A stretch of 64,000 bases of DNA from Silene conica (lineage: Eukaryota > Streptophyta > Magnoliopsida > Caryophyllales > Caryophyllaceae), in NCBI GenBank assembly GCA_029255685.2, contig CM055317.2:22948501-23012500 (forward strand), read 5' to 3'. The notes beneath the pieces were generated by a model. That model searched no databases. It was not told the origin of the DNA and worked only from the letters and a program-made list of their open reading frames with translations. Of the stretch, positions 22,941 to 34,500 are shown one piece after another. The position numbers and the translations under genes are program-made. Positions within the stretch are counted from its first letter, which is position 1. Each line of letters opens with the position of its first letter.

Positions 22941-24239
22941 CTGGCATTACAAACACCAGTCATAGAGTGAGGAGTGGTGGAAAATACAACGTAAAGTAGC
23001 TGCAACTGCTCAAATTAAGCCAAGTAACATTTAATGTTGATACACAACTGGTTTTGCTGCACATGATGAACATATATCTTCTTTGTTTTCCATCTCATCC
23101 GCCAAAGCTAAACATTCAAACATTACGCAAACTAATTTCTGATCATGCATCTCTTATAGCTAAAAAAAGGATCAATTAAGAGATTACACAAAAAGAGAAG
23201 GGTAAACTTGAAGAGCACTGTAGTTGGTAGAGAATGACTCAACTAGAATAGACAGAAATCATATCCGGTTGAACCCAAAATTTTGGTGAATCGACATTCA
23301 ACGGACCAAACCCGAGGTTAAACTGATAAATCATAGCACCCTTGTTCATCTGAATCGACTTAAAACGAAATTAAATGAAATTCACCACTCGATAATGACT
23401 CAACCGCATGGCGACCAAATAGCAAATTGGGATGAATATCTAATCACAAAATATCGAAATAGAAATCGAATTAACTACTCAAATAACACTAAAATAGTTC
23501 ACATAATTTTATTGTTCTGCAGTAAGCTAAATTAGATAAGCAATAGTAATATGACACACCTTTGATTGAAGAGATATCGTGGATCAAGTCTGATGAAGCC
23601 TGCGAAGTAAGCGAAGGAATTGATTGATAAATTGGGAAGTCTGATAATTATGAAAGAATTGATAACTGCGAAGTGAAGGATTTAGAAATTGAATTAGGGA
23701 TTAAGTTAGGAGATGAAGATTGAAAGGCAGAGAGGCTTGTGCGTGAACGTAGCAGCGGTTTAGTTTAATACAAAGTCTTGTGTGTTTATACGTCTATTAA
23801 GTTAAAACCGTCACAAAATTTATAAGGTGGCGGTTTTTATTAAAGAAGCGTTGCTATTTATCATTATCTTTAGTGTCATTTTTTATGTCAGTTGTACAAA
23901 TAACCGCCACAAATGTCCTATTATGACGGTTCTGAGTTAGAACCGTCACGAATAATTTATTTTATCGTGACGGTTTTTTATTAAAACCGACACGATAGCC
24001 TCCTTAAAGGCTAAAAAATTCATTCCCGCCAATTTTTTTTGCCTTTTGTGTCGTTTTCTATTAAAACCGCCACGATAACGGGGACACTATAGGGGTTTTT
24101 TGTACTAGTGGACCTACTTTTTAACATGCAAATTTCTCTTTTATGTACTATTTTACAATTTTACCCTTATTTTTTTCCCTCATGACAATTGTCACCTATT
24201 TGATTTTTTCCCTCTATGTTCAACACCCCAATGCTCTGG

Positions 24240-24465
24240 TAACTCGGTAAGTTCGTCGCAAACTTGCGACGGATATGTCTGTCACAGATGAGAATTTGTG
24301 TTGATAAATAATGACCACTTTTGAAAAATAGGTCATTTTTTAAACAAAAAAGTGGTCACTATTTACTCAAAAGTGGTCATTACTTATCAAAATGTGATCA
24401 TTTTTCATTTTTTCTACTGATCGCATGTGCGTCCGTCGTATGGTAGAATTTGTAAGGTATGTAAA
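24240..24465. mobile_element. Probable MITE with GACGGATATGTC-type inverted ends
   Basis: TCGTCGCAAACTTGCGACGG near 24251 and GTCCGTCGTATGGTAG near 24430 are roughly inverted. The middle repeats AGTGGTCATT-like words. Exact ends and TSD not resolved. Confidence 0.4.
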
Positions 24466-24480
24466 AAGGTAATAAATGAC

Positions 24481-24765
24481 ACTTCCTCCATTCATATTCA
24501 AACTACACCTATTCCATTTTAATTCATTCACAAACTACGCATTTCATAATAAATTAAAGTCAAAAGATTACTAAAGTATCCTTATGAACATCAAGTATTT
24601 ACACAAAATGTCATCCAATGACCTACCATTAAACAGTAAAAAAAACATCAACCTTAACCAAAAACAATCTACAAACTTCTCATTATACTTTCAATAATAT
24701 TTTAATACTCTTAAAATTTGTGCATAAAGTAAAAATACACTATAAATTTGAATGGGGGAAATATG
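24481..24765. mobile_element. Stowaway-like MITE (tentative)
   Basis: CTTCCTCCATTCATATTCAA on the left is loosely inverted to TATAAATTTGAATGGGGGAA on the right. Non-coding, no certain TA duplication. Confidence 0.4.
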
Positions 24766-24802
24766 TAAAAAGGTAGGTGGAGTGACACGGGAGAGATTAG
24801 AG

Positions 24803-25130
24803 CTGTACACTGAGCCGGTCTGGGCCAAGAAAAGTCAGCCTTGACAAGACCATAAAACAAGGTTGGGCTGGGCTGGGTTGGGCCAAGACAAGTCAGCCCT
24901 GGCTCAACACGGTGGGGTCATTAGTTGTGTGAGTGGGTTGAATTTGTGTTAATTGTGTTAGTTGTGCTAGTGGGCTGGGTTAAAGTTCGCACATGGCTGC
25001 TGATTGGGCTGGGTTGACAAAATCTGGCCCTAACCTTGGCCTAATCGTTAACGGGTTGGGTTGAAATTAGCCCATCAAACAAGGCTGAGTCAGGTCGGGC
25101 CGGACTGGTCCGCTACGTTATCAAGCTCTG
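24803..25130. mobile_element. hAT-like MITE rich in GGGCTGGG words (tentative)
   Basis: The left end AGAGCTGTACA...GCCGGTCTGGGCC is inverted to the right end GGGCCGGACTGG...AAGCTCT. The middle is made of GGCTGGGTTGGGCC words. Flanks GGAGAGATT and GGAAGAGAT are similar, not identical. Confidence 0.5.
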
Positions 25131-25536
25131 GAAGAGATATCCTGAATTTCTGACTAGCGTTTGACAGGTGGAGATACAGTGGAGGAGCCATAAAAAGCAA
25201 GCGAGGAGCCAAGATGTAAATGGGACTTCAAAATGAAGCCACGTGGGTAAAGTAAGTAGTGAGTAGTAAGTAGTAAGACACACAATCTCTTTTTTTTCAA
25301 ACGACGAAATCCAAACCGTCAGATCATCTTTACAAACATACAACTATTTTAAAGCGGGAGAAAACTACCTTACCTCATTTTCAAAGTATTTCAAAACTCA
25401 ACACCCCCTTCCTTCTTTCACTCTCTTCTTTCTTCCTTCCTTCTCTAAATTTTCAATATTATTTTCAAAATGATCACTTCATCTCTTTCTTTCTGATTTT
25501 TATTTTTTCTGGCTTTTGTTTTTCATCTTCATAACA

Positions 25537-28500
25537 ATGGATTTTCATGCGTTTAATCGGAAAAGGCTTCAGGAATTATGCAAGAAACATGGGATTCCTG
25601 CTAACTTGAAGAGTGTAGAAATGGCAAATCGTCTTTCTTCCCTTCTTCTCAAGGTACACTTGTTTTTTCTTTTTACATAGTTATGGAGGTTAAATAACAA
25701 AAAAGATCCAACTTTTTAACCATAATATTCCGAATTTTCAGTGTTGGCCTTTTTATTTCAACTGTCTTCTGAAATTCATTAAATTTATATGATTTTACAT
25801 AGGAGGAGATGCCTGAGAAGGCGGCCGCAAAGCGAGGGAGATCATGCTTGAAGAATGTAAGTGGAGATGTGGAAGAAGTAGAGACTGAGAAAGTAGTTGT
25901 AGGTAGTAAAGAAGTGAAAAAAGTTAGGTTTAGTCCCGAAAATCAGACGTTTTTATTTGAAAGGACTGATCCTAGGGCAGTCAGATTGTTGGCTAGAAAG
26001 AAAAGGGGTTTTGTGAATTCAAGGCAGAAAAAGGAGCCACTTGTAGTTTCTGAAATTTTCGAGGAATCTGAAAAATTGGATGTGGTTTCTGATGATGATG
26101 TTGGTCGAGTAGCGGAACCTGTGGGAAAGAGGAATTTAAGGGGGAGGTCTGCGGTGATTTCAGAAGATGTGGGTTTGGTGGGTAAAAATGATGTAAATGT
26201 GGTAAAATTGGCTGTGAAAGGAGGGGACTTGGGGCGGAGTTTGAGGTCTCGAAGAGGGGATGTGATACCTGAGACTCGTGAGAGTGCACAGACGATGCCA
26301 AAGGAGGAAAATGTTTTCAAAGGAAGGAACTTGAGAAGGAGTTCTAGACGGTCAATTGTAGAAGCAAAAGATTTGGATTTCGAATCTGAAAATGTTGATG
26401 ATGGGGAGAAATCGCCAACTAAAGAAGCTAATCTGGAGTTGAATTTGAGAAGCCGGCGGTCTAAAATGAAGCAGGATGATGTAAAGGTGATATCGTTGTT
26501 GTCTCCTTGTGGCGGTGATAATGTTAACAAGCCTGAAACTGTTGATCATGTGGAGAAATTGCCAACTAAACAAGATAAACTGGAGTTAAATTTGAGGAGC
26601 CGGCGATGTAAAATGAAGCAGGACAATGTAGAGATAGTATCGTTGTTGTCTCCTTGCGTAGAAAAGAAAGCAAAGAGGGGTATAAAGGGTAAGGGAATAG
26701 CGGAAGAAGGTGGTGTCAAAAAAGTTGATATATCTCAAAATGAGATGGTCAATCATGGAGGTAACATTGGAAGGGTTACAAGGAAGCAGTTGAGAAATGT
26801 GGATGTTGTGGCTGTGAATTTGGAAAGAGATGATGACTGTGTTGCTGAGGTGACGGGGCTTAACAACGTTAAAAAGGGAGGTCGTCCAAGGAAATCGGCG
26901 AGGCTTGCTGAGCATTCTCCTGTGATGATTTTGGAAAGAGATGATGACTGTGTTGCTGAGGTAACGGGGTTGAACAACGTTAAAAAGAGAGGCCGTCCAA
27001 GGAAATCGGTGAGGCTTGCTGAGCATTCTCCTGTGATGATTTTGGAGCCGTTGGAGAACAAGGGCATAAAGAGGGGCAGGAGAAAGACATTGATGGTAAA
27101 ACAGCATGACATCAATGAAGGTGGGGACGTGGTAGTGGAGAAGTTAGGAGAAGGAAATAACATGAATAATAATGGATCAAGGGGAAGTGCCAAGAAGAGC
27201 CGAAAGGATGTTAAGGACGGCAGTGTCGAAGAACTAGGTGATATCAGGAGGTCTAGTAGGCGAGCAGCAAAGACTAAGGTCGATATTTCCGTGACTCACC
27301 AAACCATGCTTCATGACGAGCGTATGGATCACATGATTGAGGATGACTCTCTAATGCCGCCTCAGCTTGAAAGCAGGAACCTGGAAGTAACTGGTAAATA
27401 CGTATTTATATTTCCTCTTGACGAGATCATACTTGATGCAAATAGTAATGTACTTGTAACTTCGATATCATTATAATCAGCATTAAAATGGGCAACAAAC
27501 AGTGTGAGTGTATTTTCAATTGAGTGTAGTTTTCCCTTAATGTTATTCTTACCAACTCTGAAGGGTTTCTGCATCGGAATACTAGTGTTTTATGGTGCTA
27601 GAAAACAATGGCTGGCAAAGAATATGTTTTGTGTGGAACTAATAACTGCATGTCATGTTACATTTCATCTGGTTTGGTTTTCATGACAAATGATCTCGTT
27701 TATCGTTTCAGAACAATATAAAGCAACCAAAGAAATTAATGTTCAACTACCAATAATTGATGAGACTACAACATCTTTGCTGCGAAACAATGAGGATGAT
27801 GAAGCCCACATGGATCATGAGTGTCCTAGTTTGGTTGTAGCAACTGAAGAAGTTAATGTTCAAATACCAATAAATAACGTTGGTGGTGATGGAACCAGGG
27901 AAAGTGCTAAAAGAAGCTGTAGGAATGACAAAAATGGCAGTGTTGAAGGATTAGATTATATCAGGAGGTCTGGTAGACGAGCAGTGAAGAACACTGTTGA
28001 TATTTGGCGGAGTCATCAAACGATGCTTCATGTTGAGCGTAGAGATTACATGATTGAGAATGACTCCCAAATGGTGGCTCAGATTGATAGGAGAAGTCCT
28101 GAAGGAAATGGTAAAGATGGATTATATACTCCCTCTTAATGATATCATAATCTTTGTTTCAAGTAGTCAGTAATTGTCGCAAGTAGTCAGTGCCTGTGTA
28201 TATTTAAGAGTCTTGGCTCCCTGACTGTTATTTTAGCCAACTCCAACTGTTTTTGCAATTAAGTACAAGTAGTTTATGCCTTAGCAAAGAATACATGTCT
28301 TATGAGACCAATAACTGTATATTTTGCTGCATTTGTTCACTGCTTTGCTTTCTATGACAAACGATTTGTTCATTGTTTTCAGAACAATACCAGGCAACTG
28401 AAGCGGTAAATGTTCACATGCCAATCAATGATGATAGTACAACAGTTTTGTTGCAAAATAGGGATGATGATGAAGCCAACAAGGCTCAAGACTATCCTGA

Positions 28501-31500
28501 TTTGGTTGTCGCAACTGACAATGTTTCTGAGGACAAAACTGCATCTCCTTGCTCAATGACAGCACAGATATGTGGTTAGTATCCTTCCCGTTTTCTGTGA
28601 AACTTTTCAGTTCGTGTACTGCTTACCCCTATAGTCCATAACACCTATTTCTGGAACCCTGACCTGCTCAATTTGTGTGCGTACATAGATGCAATTGAAG
28701 CCAATCATAGTGGTGAAGAACAAACTGCCAGGTCATTAAATGAAGTAGAGAGTGGCATGGTGGCCAGTGGAACTCTTGAAAGTAGTCTGGTACTTCAACT
28801 TTATGGTCCAAGCAATGAGGAAAATTGGCCTGAACAATCTTCGAGGCTAAGCAAGAACGATGAGACTAACATAGTGAGGAACTGTGCGGATTTTGAAAGT
28901 AATGGGGTTCCTGAACTTCATGATTTTGAAGTGAATGAACAAAAGAAAGAAGAGGAGGAGTTTGAAGAGTTGTCTTCTCCAAGCAAGGAGAATGAAATGG
29001 GATCTGAACTGTTGGAGGATTCTGCTATTTTTGTCAGCAATTTAAATGCTCAACTAACAGAACCATCAAAAGTTTGTGGAACAACAGGAGCATGTAAGAG
29101 TATTTATGTTCATGAACCACCATCCAGTTCCCGAACTGGCACTACAATAATGAGGAACAGTGTGGAGTTTGAAAGTAATGGGGTTCCTGAACTTCATGAT
29201 TATGAAATGAATGAACAAAGTAGAGGGGACGAAGGGTCTGAAGAATTGGCTACTCCATGCAAGGACATTGCAATTGTATCTGAACTGTCGGAGGCTTCTG
29301 AAATTATTGTCGACAAATTAGGTGTTCATCTATCAGAACAATTGAAAGCTTCTGGATCAACTGGACTATGTAACAGTATTTGCGTTCATGACGAACAACC
29401 GGCCTGTTCCCAAAGTGACACTAAGATAATGAAGAGCAGTAAGGACTTTGAAAGTAATGGGGTTCCTGAACTTCATGATTTTGAAGTGAATGAACAAAAG
29501 AAAGAAGAGGAGGAGTTTGAAGAGTTGTCTTCTCCAAGCAAGGAGAATGAAATGGGATCTGAACTGTTGGAGGATTCTGCTATTTTTGTCAGCAATTTAA
29601 ATGCTCAACTAACAGAACCATCAAAAGTTTGTGGAACAACAGGAGCATGTAAGAGTATTTATGTTCATGAACCACCATCCAGTTCCCGAACTCACACTAA
29701 CATAATGAGGAACAGTGAGGAGTTCGAAAGTAATGGGGTTCCTGAACTTCATGTTTATGAAATGAATGAACAAAGTAGAGAGGACGAAGGGTCTGAAGAA
29801 TTGGCTACTCCATGCAAGGACATTGCAATTGGATCTGAACTGTCGGAGACTTCTGAAATTATTGTCGACAAATTAGGTGTTCATCTATCAGAACAATCCA
29901 AAGCTTCTGGATCAACTGGACTATGTAACAGTATTTGCTTTCATGATGAACAACCAGCCTGTTCCCAAAGTGACACTATGTTAATGAAGAGCAGTAAGGA
30001 TTTTGAAAGTAATGGGGTTCCTGAACTACATGATTACGAGATGATTAATCAAAGTGCAGAGGACGAAGTGTCTGACGAGTTGTCTTCTCCATGCAAGGAC
30101 AATTCAGTGGGAGCTGTACTGTTGGAGGATGCTGCTATTGTTGACAAGTTAGATGTTCAACTAACAGAACAATCAAAATATTCTCAAGCATGTAATAGTA
30201 TTTGTCTTCCTGAAAAGCAACCGTCCAATTCCCGAAGTGACATTGACATAATGAAGAACAGCGAGGGTTTTGAAAGTAATGGGGTTACTAAACTTTATTA
30301 TTATGAAACAAATGAACAAGCAGTGGACGAGGGGTTTATAGAGTCGTCTTCTCCATGCAAAGACAATGCAAGAGGATCTGATCTGCTGGAGGTTCCTGCT
30401 GTTATTGGTGACAAAGTTGATGTTCAGCTAACAGAACAATCGAAAGTATCTGGATCGACTGGAGTATCTAATAGTATTTTAAAGGAAGCTGATCAAACAA
30501 TCTCTGAAATTTCTGTTGCTGAAGGTCTCATATATTCATGAACCCTCAATTTTCTCAGTTTCTAAGCATTTTTTAAATTACCATATGCCGTTTAATGATA
30601 ATAACTTCAAATAATATAGATTTTTTTTGTTTTGGAACTTACATTTTTGTCTGATGCAGTGGAGAGGAGAGAAGAAAGCTGCAATGACACATCAGGAGGA
30701 AAACTCTTGTGTTCGGCAAATGTTTTCAAGACAGACCACTTCGTTGAATTTGACAAGAGAACTCTTGAACCATCAGAACAAGCTAAAGATACACAGCCCT
30801 TCATTCTCAAAGATGATTTCAACAACACCACTGAAGCAAGTGGTTTCATGGAAGCTAGTTTCAGTTCCGAAAGCATGCGGCCAAATATCGATGGTAAATA
30901 CGAGACTGTCTCATCCACATTTTCAATTAAGAGCTTTGTCTTAGTAATGAGGCTAGAATTGCTTTCGCAGCAAGAATTCTGCTGATCATCTGATAATCTG
31001 ACTTGAGTTGTGTTTTCTCAATTTTGATTTATAGAGCATTATGGAGCTACGACGGATAACTTTTATGTGGAGCAAAAACCAGAACGTTTCTCAGACTCCG
31101 TTTCATTTTCTCCCAGCAGCTCAGAGCAGTTACCTGTGATGCATAACACAATGCAGGTAGAGGATTACAGCAGTGGAAAGAGTGGGGTAAAGGCGGCACA
31201 TGAAAATGCAGAGCAGTATGTTCAGACTCTGGTAAATGCTTCTGCCACTGCAGTGCCTTTATATCAAAATCCTCGGCCCTCTAATAGCAAAGAAAGTGCG
31301 TCTTTAAGATCATCTGAAGCACAATATGACAATTCGAACTCTGAACAGCAAGAACTGGCTGACAATAGCAAAGATTTTGCGTATTGCTTGCAGCACTTGT
31401 TTTCTGAAGATGATATATTCAACACAAATGAAATCAAAGGCCTCGGGTTGATAATGGATGATGATGATGAAGAAGAAGATTTGAAGGAGACACAATCTGT

Positions 31501-34500
31501 TAGCCAAGTAACAAAGTTCAAAGTTGATTCTTCATTGAGAGGGGAAGTGGCAGATGATATTGAAGGTCCAAGTAGGGATGAGATGGATATGGATGATGAA
31601 GGTCTGGAGACACACTCTGTTAGCCAAGTAGCAGGGTCCAAGGCTGATTCTTCACTGAGAAAGCTAGTGGCAAATGATGTTGAAGGTCCAAGTATAACTG
31701 ACATGGATGTGGACAATAATCAAAAGTCAGTTCCGTCTCTAAATGAAGATTTGGAAACCAAAACCTGTCTCACGGGGAAGTCTAATACTAATTTAGCTGC
31801 TTCTGTATCTACGGAGCTTCTAAAAGAAGAAAATATTAAAGAGGCTACTCAAATTTCTCCCAGTACTCTACAATTAAATATGGAATATAGCATGAGGTTG
31901 TCTGAGGAATGTGATGGAGAAAAGGAATCAGAAATGAATTCTCTGATAGTAACAAATCATGGTGGTTCACATCCTTCCTTGATACAAATGACTGATAGGT
32001 GTACTGAAGTTCAGGAAGAACATGTTTCTACACCGCCAATCATTGTCCAAGGAACATCAAATGACAATTGTGAACGTAATGTAGGGCTTCCCAAGTCGCC
32101 TGAGAATGAAAATGAAATAGACAACATTATGGCAGGCTTGAAGTTTGGACTTACTGAGCAAGAGGAAGTTGGTAGTTCAAGGTGGAAATCTGACATCATT
32201 TACAAAGAATGTGATGATGGTCAATGGCCAGCTAAATTTACTTCTGACGAAAAACTAAAGGTGGGTGAGGAAGCCAGCGTCAAAGGCAGGGTTCAGTCAC
32301 CCAGTGTTATGGAAGAATCAACACCTAAAGTATCCCCTGCAACTTTACAAAAATTAATGGAAGATGCCAAAGACGTCGTAACAGTCGCACACTCAAGGTT
32401 AAAGGATGGAGTATCAGATGGCAGAAGCAAAAAGCGTAAATCAGAATCTGATATATCTGTCCAAACCTCCTCGTCGTACCTGAAAACAAGAGTAATTGGT
32501 ACGGATTTTTAAAATTTTTTTATTCCTTGTGTCTCATAATGGTTTAAATATTCTATATTATTTCTCCTTTTTAGCCATATTTTGAGCAGTACAGTGTGTG
32601 TCAGACTTTCTATCCCACTATGTATTCGCATAAGAATTTCATCAACATAAACAATTTAAAGACAGGGATTATCATCTTTTCTTCTCTTTTGTAACTAACT
32701 GTTTATGCTAATTTAAATATCAGTCTCTTGTAGTTTTTTTAAGTGCTGTGATTTTGATATAAAAGTTTAATAGTTTTGAGTAGTCGACTTCAGCTCATTA
32801 CATGTAAATGGTTTGTAGGTGAGCTCACAGTGTTTCCAGGTTCAATAGAGAAAGGTAAAGAGTGTTGCAAAAAGTCGTCAATAGGAGATCTAGCTTGTTC
32901 CGGAAATACTAAGGTGGACTATTTGAAATTCATTCAGAAGTCTCCTAATGAAGATGCTAACACCATGGTTTTCAAGGATGATTTGATGAACTTTGAGAAA
33001 GAGAGAGACCTGGAGTCTGACAAGACTGCGAGCCTTACAGAAGGCGATGATGGACATTATGATTTTTTGAAGGACGAGAAATTGAACGACTCTCCTAGTG
33101 AAGAAGCTAACAAATTTGTTTTCAAGGACGATTTGATGAATTTAGAGAAAGAGAGAGACCTGGATTCTGACAAGACCCCAGGGGTTAAAGAAGGCAATTA
33201 TGATGCACATTATATTTCTTCACAGGACAAGAAATTGAATGAGCCTTCTAATCAAAACGCTAACAACGTAGCTTTTGAGAATGATTTGATGAACTTAGAC
33301 AAAGAGAGTGACCTGGAGTGTGACAAGACTTCAAGGGTTACAGAAGGCAATGATGAAGATCATGTTTCTTCTCATGACACTAAATCTAATGAGTCTACTA
33401 ATGAAACAGCTGATGACTTAGTTTTTGAGGATGATTTTATGAACTTCGACAAAGAGAGGGATCTCGAGTCTGACAAGACTTTGAAGGTTGCAGACGGACA
33501 TCATGTATCTCCTCAGGACAAGAAATCGAATGAGTGTGTTAACGAAGACACTGACAACTTAGTTTTTGAGGATGATTTGTTGAACTTCAACAAAGAGAGT
33601 GACCTGGAGTGTGACAAGACTTCAAGGGTTACAGAAGGCAATGATGAAGATCATGTTTTTTCTCATGACAGTAAATCGAATGAGTCTACTAATGAAACTG
33701 CTGATGACATAGTTTTTGAGGATGATTTTATGAACTTCGACAAAGAGAGGGATCTCGAGTCTGACAAGACATTGAAGGTTGCAGACGGACATCATGTATC
33801 TCCTCAGGACAAGAAATCAAATGTGTGTGTTAACGAAGACACTGACAACTTATTTTTTGAGGATGATTTGTTGAACTTCGACAAAGAGAGTGACCTGCAG
33901 TGTGACAAGACTTCAAGGGTTACAGAAGGCAATGATGAAGATCATGTTTCTTCTCACGACAGTAAATCGAATGAGTCTACTAATGAAACTGCTGATGACT
34001 TAGTTTTTGAGGCTGATTTTATGAACTTCGACAAAGAGAGGGATCTCGAGCCTGACAATACATTGAAGGTTGCAGACGGACATCATGTATCTCCTCAGGA
34101 CAAGAAATCGAATGAGTGTGTTAACGAAGACACTGACAACTTAGTTTTTGAGGATGATTTGTTGAACTTCGACAAAGAGAGGGACCTGGAGTCTGACAAG
34201 CTCTCGAGGGTTACAGAAGGCAATGATGGAGGACATTATGTCTCTTTGCAGGAAAAGAAATCAGATGTGCGGCAATTCCACCATTGTTCCAATAGTAGCA
34301 GGGCTGATTTGAGCTGTTTTATCATGGGGTTAATGGAAAAGGACATAAGCGAAATGTTTCAGGCACAAGAGTCTAGTCCATTCTTGTCGCATGATGAAAC
34401 AGATCACAAGTTGGATGATGATCTTTTTTCCAATCAATATCCTCATGAAAGTGATTCAAGACCCGATCAAGATGGTAGAAGTTTGTTTATTTAATTTTCG

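Larger units (their letters stand above)
18310..24110. mobile_element. Non-autonomous CACTA element with captured gene pieces
   Basis: Ends CACTAGTAGAA (18310) and, on the complement, CACTAGTACAA (24110), flanked by the 3-bp target duplication GAC (18307-18309, 24111-24113). Subterminal arrays of GTGTCGGTT/AACCGTCAC words lie at both ends. Total 5801 bp. No TNPA/TNPD-type transposase is seen. The interior carries exon pieces of an FTSH11-like gene and a BIG BROTHER-like gene, plus a LINE remnant. It sits about 1.4 kb upstream of the start codon of the giant repeat gene. Confidence 0.93.

Noticed and set aside
26586-27193. Minus-strand ORFs of 173 and 146 residues opposite exon 2
   Set aside because: They mirror the repeated coding sequence of the giant gene on the other strand.
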